From a virus, in the IMG/VR virus record IMGVR_UViG_3300042471_001244, positions 1 to 42,471 of that record: 42,471 nucleotides of DNA; one strand, 5' to 3'. The position numbers were made by a program, and so were the translations under genes. The notes beneath the pieces are model-generated. The model did no database searches. It had not been told where the DNA came from and saw nothing but the letters and a program-made list of their open reading frames with translations. Positions 7,380-15,056 of this stretch are shown here, in pieces. Position 1 is the first letter of the stretch. Every line of letters begins with the position of its first letter.

Positions 7380-7465
7380 TCGTCGTAGTCCTTTGGCTGG
7401 AGAATACCCACCACCGATACGGCGGCGAGCAGAAGCATGACGATTAGCACCCAGGCGATGCCCAT
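7376..7465 (-). CDS. Tiny single-pass membrane peptide (29 aa)
   Basis: An ORF of 29 codons from an ATG at 7465, with GAGGTG six bases upstream and a stop that overlaps the next start (ATGA). The peptide (MGIAWVLIVMLLLAAVSVVG plus a short charged tail ILQPKDYDE) is one hydrophobic helix. It lies immediately after the endolysin gene. Size, topology and place fit a lysis accessory or small holin-like peptide, but no family match is claimed. Confidence 0.55.
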   Translation of the reverse strand: MGIAWVLIVMLLLAAVSVVGILQPKDYDE

Positions 7466-7480
7466 GCCACACCTCGATTG

Positions 7481-8032
7481 TTAGGCGATTCGCGCGTCGT
7501 TCGGGTTGTACTGCTCGTAGGTCGTTTTGCCGCCGACCTTGAACATCGCCAGCTTGTCACCGCGCTTGTTCTTCTTGGTCGGGTGCAGCAATCCAACGTG
7601 GACCCAGGTGTGCTCGAAAATAATCTGGTCCAAGGGAATCTTGGCGGCGATCACCTTGTCCATCAGTTCCTTCCACGTCCCTTTCACCGGGTTGAGGTCG
7701 GCAGCGAGGCCGTAGGAGTGCGCGCTCGTCGTGGACCCGCCGACAGCCTGGTTCACGAGGTCGGAGCGGTACCCGCTGTTGATTCGCAGGGGGCCGACGA
7801 GGGCGCGGATCGGCTCCAACGCCTCGACACAGAGCAGGCGCAGGTTTGCCAGCACCTCGGCATCAGGTTCGTTCGGGATGCCCTTGGTGCGAGCGGTCCC
7901 GCTGTGCAGCATCTCGGACAGGCGGAAATGCGGGGACAACTGCTCGTCGGGCACCCTGCCGGTCCCCTTGCACAGCCCGCACCCCTTGCTTTTCCCCCAG
8001 CAGCGCGGGCAGTCCATCATCAGATCGGCCAT
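7481..8032 (-). CDS. Endolysin, M15-type peptidase with N-terminal zinc motif (183 aa)
   Basis: Likely peptidoglycan peptidase (L-alanyl-D-glutamate or D-Ala-D-Ala type) acting in the periplasm at lysis. The peptidase M15A core is visible: INSGYRSDLVNQAVGGSTTSAH, with the zinc ligands His105 and Asp112 in SAHSYGLAADLNP and His145 in HTWVHVGL. The first 30 residues hold two CxxC-type pairs (CPRCWGK...CGLCKGTG) similar to a half DnaJ zinc finger, unusual for an endolysin. There is no signal peptide, so release depends on a holin. The gene lies directly after a membrane/coiled-coil gene. Confidence 0.85.
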   Translation of the reverse strand: MADLMMDCPRCWGKSKGCGLCKGTGRVPDEQLSPHFRLSEMLHSGTARTKGIPNEPDAEVLANLRLLCVEALEPIRALVGPLRINSGYRSDLVNQAVGGSTTSAHSYGLAADLNPVKGTWKELMDKVIAAKIPLDQIIFEHTWVHVGLLHPTKKNKRGDKLAMFKVGGKTTYEQYNPNDARIA

Positions 8033-8033
8033 G

Positions 8034-8813
8034 TCATTTCCCCTTCGCGCTTGTGGCGCGTTTTGCGGCGGTTTCCAGCTTGGTGACGCGCTTGCTCACG
8101 GTGTCGATGCGTTCCCCCAGGCGCGCCTCGACTTTGGCGGCGTCCTGCGACGACTCCTCGACGCTGGCGAGTGCGGCCTGTGCCCGTTTGCCGAGGTCCG
8201 CGAGGGACTGCTCGGTCGAGGCGAGGCGGGCGTCAATCGCCCCCGCACGCTGCTCGGCGGCAGCGACTCGGGCCTCCAGCGCAGCGCGGGCGACCCCGCA
8301 CGCCTGGTGTTGGTCCTCCCCCTGTTTCGACTTCTGCTCCAACTCCAGCTTCTTCAGCTCGTAATCCTGTTCCGCCTTCTTTTCCGCAGTCTCCTTGCGG
8401 GATTGGAACAGGTCCTTGACGAACTTCAGCATGACGCCAGACCCGGCGAGGGCGGCGACACCCGCCACGACGGCCATCGGGGAAACGTCTTTCTGGCCCG
8501 CCAACGCCATGAGCTGCGCGGTGGGGTCGGCAGGGGCAGGGGCGGGCTGCGCCACCACGGCCTGCGTCTGTGCAGGGGCGGCAACTGGGACGCCCCCCGG
8601 GGTGAGGGCTGGTGTTGGGACGGGTGCTGGAGGGGTTGGGATCGGCTCGGGCATCGGCGGGTGCTCCTGTGCGCGCCGAGGGGCCTGCGGCTCCTCGACG
8701 GTCAGACAGAGGCCCTGCGGGATTTCGCACCCCGACAGGGCCAGCGATTGCAGATCGCTTGTCTTTACGCACCCAGCGGCGTCGAGCAGGTCACTTGGTA
8801 TCTGGCACAGCAC
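8034..8813 (-). CDS. Membrane protein with long coiled coil, lysis region (259 aa)
   Basis: A 259-residue protein from a GTG at 8813 preceded by GGAGG. It has a Cys-containing N-terminal segment, a long Pro/Ala-rich linker (about residues 45-100), one transmembrane helix (VVAGVAALAGSGVMLKFV) and a C-terminal coiled coil of roughly 130 residues rich in Ala, Glu and Arg. It overlaps the upstream secreted-protein gene and is followed 1 base later by the endolysin, so a holin or spanin-like lysis function is possible. A tail-associated membrane protein is an alternative. Confidence 0.65.
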   Translation of the reverse strand: MLCQIPSDLLDAAGCVKTSDLQSLALSGCEIPQGLCLTVEEPQAPRRAQEHPPMPEPIPTPPAPVPTPALTPGGVPVAAPAQTQAVVAQPAPAPADPTAQLMALAGQKDVSPMAVVAGVAALAGSGVMLKFVKDLFQSRKETAEKKAEQDYELKKLELEQKSKQGEDQHQACGVARAALEARVAAAEQRAGAIDARLASTEQSLADLGKRAQAALASVEESSQDAAKVEARLGERIDTVSKRVTKLETAAKRATSAKGK

Positions 8814-9318
8814 CGGGCACCTCCGTCGTCACACGCACCACGTCCACGCGCACGCGGGGGCGTCCCCGCTGCGTCTCGGCCACGACCTCGATCCGATCCC
8901 TCGGCATCCCCTGCGCCACGAGCTGCGCCACCACACGGTCGAGGGCCTCGCGGGCCTGCCGTTTCGACCACCCCCACCCGGTCAGACGGACCAACGTCAC
9001 CTCGGCGTGCTGACCGAGCGCAGGGGTCTGGGCAACGGGGGCCGCTGGCGGGGTTGCGGGCGGCGTTTGCGGCTCGGGTGGGGGTTGCTCGGGTTGCGGT
9101 GCCTCCAGCGCGACTGGGGCCGTTTGTGGCGGTGTCGCCTCGACGGGTGCGGGGGGCGTCTCGGGAGGCGCAGCGGGTGCCCAGTAGAACTCCAGGTACG
9201 CCCCGACCTCCCCAGGGCTGTCGTCGTCGGCCAGCGCAGGTGGGGAGGCCACCAGCGCGGCTAAGACGGCGACACGGCGCACCTGCGCCTGTGGAGGCAA
9301 TATGCTGCGAAGATTCAT
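8791..9318 (-). CDS. Secreted proline-rich protein (about 163-175 aa)
   Basis: A secreted or periplasmic protein. The ATG at 9318 gives 175 residues; a GTG at 9282 gives a more typical signal peptide ([17 protein letters not shown], cleavage before DDD) and avoids overlap with the divergent plus-strand gene that starts at 9302. After the signal comes a Pro/Ala/Gln linker and a C-terminal domain ([20 protein letters not shown]...[11 protein letters not shown]) with an alternating pattern like a small periplasmic beta-alpha domain. Position upstream of the coiled-coil membrane gene and endolysin suggests a role in lysis or envelope interaction. Confidence 0.6.
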   Translation of the reverse strand: MNLRSILPPQAQVRRVAVLAALVASPPALADDDSPGEVGAYLEFYWAPAAPPETPPAPVEATPPQTAPVALEAPQPEQPPPEPQTPPATPPAAPVAQTPALGQHAEVTLVRLTGWGWSKRQAREALDRVVAQLVAQGMPRDRIEVVAETQRGRPRVRVDVVRVTTEVPGAVPDTK

Positions 9319-10657
9319 CCCCCTGTCCCTAGCCCTCGTCGCTGCGTGCGACGGCGACCCGATCACCGCGAAGGTGATGTCCGGGGCCAGCACGCTGCAC
9401 CGCACGAGGCCCGCCGAATGCCCCGGTGGGACCGTGGTCGAGATCGGGCTGGACGACGACAAGGACAAGGCTCTATCGGACGCCGAGGTGGACGTTGTGA
9501 TCCCGCTCTGCCCGGGGGCGACAGGCCCGCAGGGGGAGACAGGGGCCGCAGGTCCGCAGGGCGCAACCGGGGTGGCAGGTGCAGACGGCAAAGACGGGAT
9601 CGACGGGGCGGTGGGGCCGCAGGGGCCTGCCGGGGTGGACGGTGCACCGGGTACTGCGGGGCCTGCTGGCCCTCCCGGCGCTGCTGGTGTGGACGGTGCT
9701 GTGGGTGCTCCAGGTGACGTTGGTCCTCCCGGTGCTGCTGGTGTGGACGGCGCGCGAGGCCCTGCGGGAGTTGATGGTGCTGCGGGACGAGACGGGGCCG
9801 CAGCCGCCTTCCGACAGGAGGCGTTGACCCCAGGCGATGTGTGCTCCCGGGGTGGTGTGCGCCTTGTGTACGGGTCCGACGACGACCACGACGGAGTGCT
9901 CGGCGCGTCCGAGGATGACGGCGCGGTGCTGGTGTGCTCGCCCGACTGCGGCGTGTACCAGTGCGGCGGGGCGTGCGGCGTCTGCGGGGCTGGATACGCC
10001 TGCGCCTCGGGCCTGTGCGGGGACGTGGACGAGTGCGCGGCCCCCGAGGCGTGCGGGGCCAACGCGGCCTGCACCAACACCACTGGGACGTTCACCTGTG
10101 CCTGCCTCGACGGATACGAGGGCGACGGACAGACCTGCACCGCGGTCGCTGTCTGCACGGGCCTCGTCTGCGATACCGGGTGCGTGCAGCCCGCCGAGGA
10201 CGTGGACAACTGCGGGGCGTGCGGGATTCAGTGCGGAGCGCACCAAGCGTGCGTGGCTGGCGTGTGCGTCGGGAGCGGGCAGCTGCGATTCAGCTCGACG
10301 TGGGACCGCCCCGGGGACATCGACGTGTGGGTGACCACCCCGAGCGGGGCCTCGATTGGTTGGCAGCGGCAGACCGCAGACGGTGGGCGGCAGGACAAGG
10401 ACGACACGCAGGGGCAGGGGCCAGAGAACATCTACTGGGAATCCGCCCCGCCGCTCGGCGCGTATCACGTCTGCGTGGCAACGAACTACCTGCGCCCCGA
10501 CGCTGCGCGCCCCGTCACCGTGACCGTGGTGGTCGCACGGCCCTCAGCCGAGGACGAGACGTTCACCGCCACGTACACGGATTCGCGCTCGTTCAGCAGC
10601 ACCATGCGGTGCGCCCCCGGGCACCCCACCTACCTCGGCAGCGTCGAGGTGTTCTGA
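9302..10657 (+). CDS. Lipoprotein with collagen-like and EGF-like repeats (451 aa)
   Basis: Plus-strand gene with GGAGG five bases before the ATG. A lipoprotein signal ends in LALVAAC (Cys16). Residues about 45-70 hold an acidic [12 protein letters not shown] loop like a calcium-binding site. Residues about 72-165 are Gly-X-Y collagen-like repeats. A Cys-rich region follows, with a calcium-type EGF module ([20 protein letters not shown]...[14 protein letters not shown]), further Cys-rich motifs, and a C-terminal beta domain containing [12 protein letters not shown]. This layout is typical of surface lipoproteins of Myxococcota-like bacteria. On a phage it may be a receptor-binding, superinfection-exclusion or host-surface gene. 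It points away from all its neighbours. Confidence 0.85.
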   Translation: MLRRFIPLSLALVAACDGDPITAKVMSGASTLHRTRPAECPGGTVVEIGLDDDKDKALSDAEVDVVIPLCPGATGPQGETGAAGPQGATGVAGADGKDGIDGAVGPQGPAGVDGAPGTAGPAGPPGAAGVDGAVGAPGDVGPPGAAGVDGARGPAGVDGAAGRDGAAAAFRQEALTPGDVCSRGGVRLVYGSDDDHDGVLGASEDDGAVLVCSPDCGVYQCGGACGVCGAGYACASGLCGDVDECAAPEACGANAACTNTTGTFTCACLDGYEGDGQTCTAVAVCTGLVCDTGCVQPAEDVDNCGACGIQCGAHQACVAGVCVGSGQLRFSSTWDRPGDIDVWVTTPSGASIGWQRQTADGGRQDKDDTQGQGPENIYWESAPPLGAYHVCVATNYLRPDAARPVTVTVVVARPSAEDETFTATYTDSRSFSSTMRCAPGHPTYLGSVEVF

Positions 10658-10658
10658 C
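10634..10658. repeat. 25-bp direct repeat, left copy
   Basis: The last 24 bases of the lipoprotein gene including its stop, plus one base, are repeated exactly at 11544-11568 on the other side of the Dam-like methylase gene. The shared sequence begins CTCGGCAGCGTCGAGG. The pair brackets a segment of about 910 bases. Confidence 0.9.
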
Positions 10659-10663
10659 GCGAG

Positions 10664-10700
10664 AAGGGCAACCCTCCGGGATTTCTGGAGGGTTGCCCTT
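10664..10700. terminator. Perfect 14-bp hairpin between converging genes
   Basis: Left arm AAGGGCAACCCTCC at 10664-10677 and right arm GGAGGGTTGCCCTT at 10687-10700 are perfect inverted repeats with a 9-base loop. The hairpin sits seven bases after the stop of the plus-strand lipoprotein gene and downstream of the minus-strand methylase, so it can serve both converging transcripts. There is no long T run, only a short one in the flanks. Confidence 0.75.
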
Positions 10701-10747
10701 AGTAACGCGCGGGGTTCATAAATACCGCGGTCGCATATGCAGCAAGA

Positions 10748-11521
10748 CTACCCGAGCAAGCAAAAGTCCAGCGATATTTGTTGTGCTCCGACCAAATCCG
10801 ATGGGTTGGTCCATATCTGTTCGTCAGCACGCTTCCGCGCACCAGGTTTTAGCGACCCAGTAACGGCAGACATCCAGGGGCGGAACGGACGCCAATCTGC
10901 ACTAGGCCCCTCATGGCAAACCACGTCACCAGGGAGTGTGTCGCACCACGCGCCGAGTGCGGCGTAATCAAGGCAAAACGTGCCGTATGCGCCGGTTTGC
11001 GCGGCTTTATTGTGCTGGTATGGTGGGTCAATAATCCATGTTGCCGGGGTGGAAACGTCTGCGTGCGAGTAGTCCCCCAGGGATACCCGCCAGTGTTGTA
11101 TTCCAGGCAGCTGCGCTGCGATCCGCGCACGGATTTCTGGCCCCCACAGAGATGCGGGGGCAGAAGGGCGTATGCGTAGACCGCTGGGGGTCATGCGCCA
11201 GTTCCCGCGTGAACCTTGCGATGTCACCCATCGTTGTAACAGCAGCATTTCGGGACGAGGCAAACCGAGCGTGCGTATATCGGGGTTTTCTGCAAGGTCT
11301 GGCAGCGCAAGAATCTGCTCCTGTGATGCCCCGAGCAGGTATTCCCAGATCGCAACGGTATCTGGGTCGCTGTCGATCAAGTCTACACGCAGTCCTTCCC
11401 CATACCGAGTTGCGTACCCAGCGCCACCAGCAAAAGCCTCCACAATACGCGGGTGCCTCGGAGGCGGAAGTTTGCCCGCCAGCAGCCAGCGTGACCCATA
11501 GTGCTTGAAAAATGGCCGCAT
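10748..11521 (-). CDS. Dam-like DNA N6-adenine methyltransferase (257 aa)
   Basis: Adenine-N6 DNA methylase of the D12/Dam class. SAM-binding motif I is seen as IVEAFAGGAGYATRYG near residues 25-40, followed by VDLIDSDPD, and the catalytic motif IV is the exact DPPY in TWIIDPPYQHNK. The N-terminus MRPFFKHYGSRW is typical of Dam proteins (F..Y.G.K). The ATG at 11521 follows AGGAG. The gene and its flanks are more AT-rich than the surroundings and are bracketed by a 25-bp duplication of the neighbouring gene end, so it looks like a recently acquired cargo gene. Target sequence unknown. Confidence 0.9.
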   Translation of the reverse strand: MRPFFKHYGSRWLLAGKLPPPRHPRIVEAFAGGAGYATRYGEGLRVDLIDSDPDTVAIWEYLLGASQEQILALPDLAENPDIRTLGLPRPEMLLLQRWVTSQGSRGNWRMTPSGLRIRPSAPASLWGPEIRARIAAQLPGIQHWRVSLGDYSHADVSTPATWIIDPPYQHNKAAQTGAYGTFCLDYAALGAWCDTLPGDVVCHEGPSADWRPFRPWMSAVTGSLKPGARKRADEQIWTNPSDLVGAQQISLDFCLLG

Positions 11522-11543
11522 GTTGTGTGTCTCCTTGACGTGT

Positions 11544-11568
11544 CTCGGCAGCGTCGAGGTGTTCTGAC
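11544..11568. repeat. 25-bp direct repeat, right copy
   Basis: Exact copy of 10634-10658, lying upstream of the methylase start codon and outside any gene. It is a remnant copy of the 3' end of the lipoprotein gene. Both copies are followed, after unrelated bases, by a similar GTAACGCGCG sequence (around 10702 and 11577). Confidence 0.9.
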
Positions 11569-11578
11569 CCCGGCTGGT

Positions 11579-11621
11579 AACGCGCGCGTTCCTAGCGGTT
11601 CTCGTTAGGAACGCGCGCGTT
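11579..11621. terminator. 16-bp perfect hairpin after the terminase gene
   Basis: Arms at 11579-11594 and 11606-11621 (AACGCGCGCGTTCCTA and its exact complement) with an 11-base loop. It lies 15 bases downstream of the terminase stop in the minus direction, so it probably ends the terminase transcript; on the plus strand it is followed by CTTTTC. Each arm is itself partly self-complementary (CGCGCGCG). Confidence 0.65.
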
Positions 11622-11635
11622 CTTTTCACGGGTGC

Positions 11636-13834
11636 CTACCTGCGGCGCAGGTCCACGGTGAGTCGTTGCACCGTTCCGCCCGTGGTCTGCGGATACAGCA
11701 CGTCGTATGCGGCGGCGAGCGCGTCCACCTGGTCGTCGTGCGCGTCGGCCACACCCGTGAACGACAGCACCTCGTCCACGAACGGCGTGGCCCAGGGGGA
11801 GTTGGTCGGGACCAAAATCCGCCCGCTGTTCCACGCGCTCGCGACAGGCTGCGCCCGCAGGAACTTGTCGCCCTTGGGCGGCAGGGCCTCGATGCCCACC
11901 CCCATCGACTGCATGAGTTGCACGACGCCCTGTTCGGTGCCTGCCGCGTACCAGCGGGGGAGCGCCCCGGCGTATCGGTTCCGCAAGGCACGCAGGGTCT
12001 GCGCGAACTGAGGGGCCTCGACCTGCTGCCTCACCACGTCGAGCACGTAGCAGCGCCCGTCCTCGCCCGTGCCGAGCACCACGGCGGTCGAGTAGTCCGC
12101 ACGGGTGCGCGCCGTGTAGGCGAGGTCGATGCCGATTGCCAAACGCCACTGGTTCGCACGGACGACGTGCGTTTGCGGGTCGTAACTCTGCACGTTGCGG
12201 AATACCGCGCCGCCTCGGGGCCGAGGGTGCCCCATATACAGCGACGACCAGGAATACTCCCCGATTGCCGCGCGCCGCTGAATGAGGTCGTTTGCCGAAT
12301 ACCGCTCGGGCCACAGAGGCGTGCCGTCCTCGTTCACCGCAGGGAGGTTGATCACCTCCCAACCCTGTTTGGACAACCGTCCTGCGAGGTCGTCCTCGTG
12401 CCAGCGGGTGTGCACGACGATTGCCGAGGCGCGCGGGTGCAGACGGGTCAGCGCGGCGTCTGCGAACAACCCCCAGACCTGCTCGCGCTGCACCACGGAC
12501 TCGGCCTCGACGCGGGACTTGTAGGGGTCGTCCACGATCAGCAGACCGTCAACGCTCTTGCCCGTCAGCTGGCCGCGCACACCCTCCGCAATCAACCCAC
12601 CACCGCGAGCGGTGCGCCAGCGGCGCATCCCACCCGGCTTCTCGGGCATATCCACGCCCGCGTCGCCCACGATCAGGCGAATCTTGCGGGATCGGTCGGA
12701 AGCCAGCGTCCCCGCGTAGGTGACGTAGGCGTGCGTGCGCTCGGGGTCTTGCGCGAGGTGCCATGCGAGCGCGTGCAGCAGCGCCTCGGTCTTGCCGTGC
12801 TGCGGAGGGGCCGACACGACCGCACGCACAGGCTCGGTACGCGCCCGCTCCAGCAGGTCGAGCAGCGGGGCGAGGTGCCTTGGTGACGCGAGGACACCAC
12901 CCGACACCCGCTCCATAAACGCGCCCAACGGCTCGGAGGCTCCCATCAGCTCGGAGGCGCTGCCGGGGGGCAGGCACAGCATCCGACGATTCCAGACACT
13001 GACCGGGGTGTCTCTGCGCCGCTGCTCGATGCGGTGAGCGGGCCAACGCATCGGCCACGTCGAGACGCCCTGCACGTCCACGACGGGCGTGCGGTGCACG
13101 ACGTACTCGGGAGAGGCAGCGAGTCGGGAGATTGCGTCCTCGGGGTGCCCGGGCGTCCCCAAGGCAATCACCCGCCCGCGCTCGGACAGGGACGACAGCA
13201 CCGAGCCGCGCAGCCACTCCCACACGGCTGCGCGCGCGGTCGGGGTGCGGACGTGCTCGTCCGCGAGGCAGTCGTCGAGAATCACGAGGTCGAACGGACA
13301 GCGCACGGGAATCGCGCCTCCGATTCCGACTGCCTGGATATTCGGCTCGGCCCCGCGCCGCCCCTTGATCGACACCGCGCGGGCTTGCGGTGTCGATTCC
13401 AACGCCATGCCGGGGAACACCGACCGCAGTTCCAGCGACACGTCGAGGTAGCGGGCAGCGAGGCGGGCAGCAATCTGGGCAAGGGGCAGCGTGCGTCCCA
13501 CCACCAGCACACGGAAATCGGGGTTGTGCCCGAGCTCCCACAGGGCGCGGGAGCTGGCGAACGTCGTGCGCCCCGACTCGTCGTGCGCCCAAATCACCAG
13601 ACGGTCGTGCTGCGCGGCGAGCTGGTGCCACCGCTGCTGCTCGGCGGTGGGTCGGATACTGCTCCCGGTCGCGGTGCGCTCGTCCCGATACACCAGCGCC
13701 GAGAACTCTGCGGAGTCGTGGCGGGCAATCACGACTCGGGCTGCGCGGGCCTGCTGCGCGAGGTGACGCAGCTCCAGCGTCTCGGTGCGGATAATCCGCG
13801 CCCCGGGGCGGTCGCGGGGTTGGTCGGTCAGCAT
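11636..13834 (-). CDS. Terminase large subunit with tandem ATPase domains (732 aa)
   Basis: Packaging motor and headful/cos nuclease. The C-terminal 410 residues are a complete large terminase: Walker A SAPPQHGKTE (341-350), Walker B LLIVDDP (431-437), coupling motif VVHTRWHEDD (473-482), and an RNase H-like nuclease with Asp570 in GIDLAYTARTRADYS and the acidic cluster DAHDDQVDA (697-705). Residues about 62-290 form a second, terminase-like ATPase with an intact Walker B (LVILDDCLADEHVRT, 183-196) and GTPGHPED (226-233), but a degenerate Walker A (AHDESGRTT). No nuclease follows this first copy. Most large terminases are about 400-600 residues. The ATG at 13834 follows GGAGGG and overlaps the upstream stop. 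Confidence 0.9.
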   Translation of the reverse strand: MLTDQPRDRPGARIIRTETLELRHLAQQARAARVVIARHDSAEFSALVYRDERTATGSSIRPTAEQQRWHQLAAQHDRLVIWAHDESGRTTFASSRALWELGHNPDFRVLVVGRTLPLAQIAARLAARYLDVSLELRSVFPGMALESTPQARAVSIKGRRGAEPNIQAVGIGGAIPVRCPFDLVILDDCLADEHVRTPTARAAVWEWLRGSVLSSLSERGRVIALGTPGHPEDAISRLAASPEYVVHRTPVVDVQGVSTWPMRWPAHRIEQRRRDTPVSVWNRRMLCLPPGSASELMGASEPLGAFMERVSGGVLASPRHLAPLLDLLERARTEPVRAVVSAPPQHGKTEALLHALAWHLAQDPERTHAYVTYAGTLASDRSRKIRLIVGDAGVDMPEKPGGMRRWRTARGGGLIAEGVRGQLTGKSVDGLLIVDDPYKSRVEAESVVQREQVWGLFADAALTRLHPRASAIVVHTRWHEDDLAGRLSKQGWEVINLPAVNEDGTPLWPERYSANDLIQRRAAIGEYSWSSLYMGHPRPRGGAVFRNVQSYDPQTHVVRANQWRLAIGIDLAYTARTRADYSTAVVLGTGEDGRCYVLDVVRQQVEAPQFAQTLRALRNRYAGALPRWYAAGTEQGVVQLMQSMGVGIEALPPKGDKFLRAQPVASAWNSGRILVPTNSPWATPFVDEVLSFTGVADAHDDQVDALAAAYDVLYPQTTGGTVQRLTVDLRRR

Positions 13835-14022
13835 CCACCCTCCGGGGCGTGGTCCACTGTCCGACCCATCTGCCGCAGCCCCTCGCGCAGCCTCCGCACC
13901 TCGGCCACCAGTGCGGGCACGTCGGACGTGGACCGCATCACGGCGTCGTCGTGCCAGGGGGACGTGCCTCGCAGGGCGACGTGCGCCCGGGCCTCGATTG
14001 CGTCCAGCTGTTCGTCGGTCAT
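13828..14022 (-). CDS. Small helical protein between terminase genes (64 aa)
   Basis: A 64-residue protein with GGAG five bases before the ATG at 14022. The sequence (MTDEQLDAIEARAHVAL... VPALVAEVRRLREGL) is two helices with a leucine/arginine heptad pattern in the second, and it ends in a Cys. It sits between the small-terminase candidate and the large terminase and overlaps the latter's start by 7 bases. It may be a packaging accessory; similar short ead-like helix proteins exist in many phages. Confidence 0.65.
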   Translation of the reverse strand: MTDEQLDAIEARAHVALRGTSPWHDDAVMRSTSDVPALVAEVRRLREGLRQMGRTVDHAPEGGC

Positions 14023-14058
14023 TGGTACTCCGTGCGGGCACCACGCCCGCGTGAATCA

Positions 14059-14775
14059 CTAGGCGGCAGCGCCGCCCTCCAGCACCGACAGACCCATCGC
14101 GCGCGCCCTGTCGAGCGCGGCCTTGGCGTCCTCGATTTCCCTCGCCGCCTCGGCGGGGGTCATTTCCAACGTCTGCACCCCGATAATCGCGGTGGGCGAC
14201 CCTAGATGCAGGCGCTCCAGCTCCACCACGATCTGCGAGGCGTACACCGCATCTTTGACGGTGCTGGCGATTTGTCGCATCAGCGGGGCGGCATCCAACG
14301 GGTCGATCTGCCCAGACAGGATTGCGGCGCGCAGCTGGTCCGCGAGGTGGGACACGGCGGGCTGGAGTTTCGCCAGCGACCCGAGCAAACCCAACGTGTT
14401 TGCGCGAGACAGGCGCACCATCTGCCCCTCTTGCGTGCGGGCCTCGACAGCCTGCCTGCGGGCAGCGTCCCGCTCCTCCTCGGCTTTGCGTGCGGCCTCC
14501 CGGCGTGCAGCGATCTCCTGCTGTTGGGCCGCGATGCGTTCGTCGTGCTCCCGCTGGATCAGCGCGGCGCGGGCCTCGATAGATTCCTCCTCCAACACCT
14601 CACGGATTGGGCGTGCCCAGGCGTGTGTGTCCGTCCAGCCAGTGTTCCACGCTCTGGTCGCCATTTTGTGCGACGTGTTGGCGAGTTTTGCCGCGCGATT
14701 GTGGCGTGCTGGCTCCTGTCGGTAGGCGTCCAGCAGCAGCGTGTAGACCTCGGGTGAGATTCGTGTGATCGCCAT
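14059..14775 (-). CDS. Probable terminase small subunit / HTH protein (238 aa)
   Basis: An N-terminal helix-turn-helix (ISPEVYTLLLDAYRQEP then NRAAKLANTSHKMATRAW, residues 5-45) is followed by a long coiled coil rich in Glu, Arg and Ala (about 60-125) and a helical C-terminal region. HTH plus oligomerising helix, directly upstream of the large terminase and directly next to a repeat block, matches small terminase subunits that bind the packaging site. The ATG at 14775 (GGGGGAA upstream) is preferred; a start 51 codons earlier would translate through the repeat block. A transcriptional regulator is the main alternative. Confidence 0.6.
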   Translation of the reverse strand: MAITRISPEVYTLLLDAYRQEPARHNRAAKLANTSHKMATRAWNTGWTDTHAWARPIREVLEEESIEARAALIQREHDERIAAQQQEIAARREAARKAEEERDAARRQAVEARTQEGQMVRLSRANTLGLLGSLAKLQPAVSHLADQLRAAILSGQIDPLDAAPLMRQIASTVKDAVYASQIVVELERLHLGSPTAIIGVQTLEMTPAEAAREIEDAKAALDRARAMGLSVLEGGAAA

Positions 14776-14811
14776 GCGTTCCCCCTGTGCGTTGGGCGCG
14801 GTCGGGATGCG

Positions 14812-14941
14812 ATTGGGTGTCGTCGGGGTGTCGGAGTGCCCGATGTTGCCCCGATTGGGTATCGCAGGATGCCCGATGCGGTTCCCCAGACTCCCTAATC
14901 GGGAGCCCATCGGGGTGTCAACGGGCATCGTTGGGGTGTCG
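14812..14941. repeat. Iteron-like block upstream of the terminase genes
   Basis: Five close copies of an 11-bp unit of the form nTYGGGGTRTCG lie at 14812-14822, 14823-14833, 14854-14864, 14910-14920 and 14931-14941. Two exact GCCCGATG octamers sit at 14838-14845 and 14871-14878, with a small inverted repeat (CTCCC...GGGAG) at 14891-14905. The block fills most of the 281-base non-coding gap 14776-15056; the remainder (14945-15056) shows only G-rich sequence. It is a candidate packaging site or operator. Confidence 0.6.
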
Positions 14942-15056
14942 TTGGGAGTCTATTGGGGAGCGGCGTACCCAACCGCTGGATGGAACGCACACGAAAACGC
15001 CGCGTGCGCGACCGTGAGGGGCGCAGGGGGCGCAGGGGGCGTGCGTGGTGTGGGTG

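Noticed and set aside
7731-9332. A long plus-strand open frame of 533 codons.
   Set aside because: It runs antisense through three supported minus-strand genes (endolysin, coiled-coil membrane protein, secreted protein) and has low-complexity Arg/Pro-rich translation.
8791-10209. A 472-codon minus-strand frame extending through the lipoprotein gene.
   Set aside because: Only the part up to 9318 (or 9282) is credible. The upstream extension is the antisense of collagen repeats and gives artificial Pro/Ser/Ala repeats.
12549-13838. A 429-codon minus-strand frame inside the terminase gene.
   Set aside because: Different frame from the terminase, which has all catalytic motifs. The translation is Arg/Pro/Ala-rich and resembles a composition shadow.
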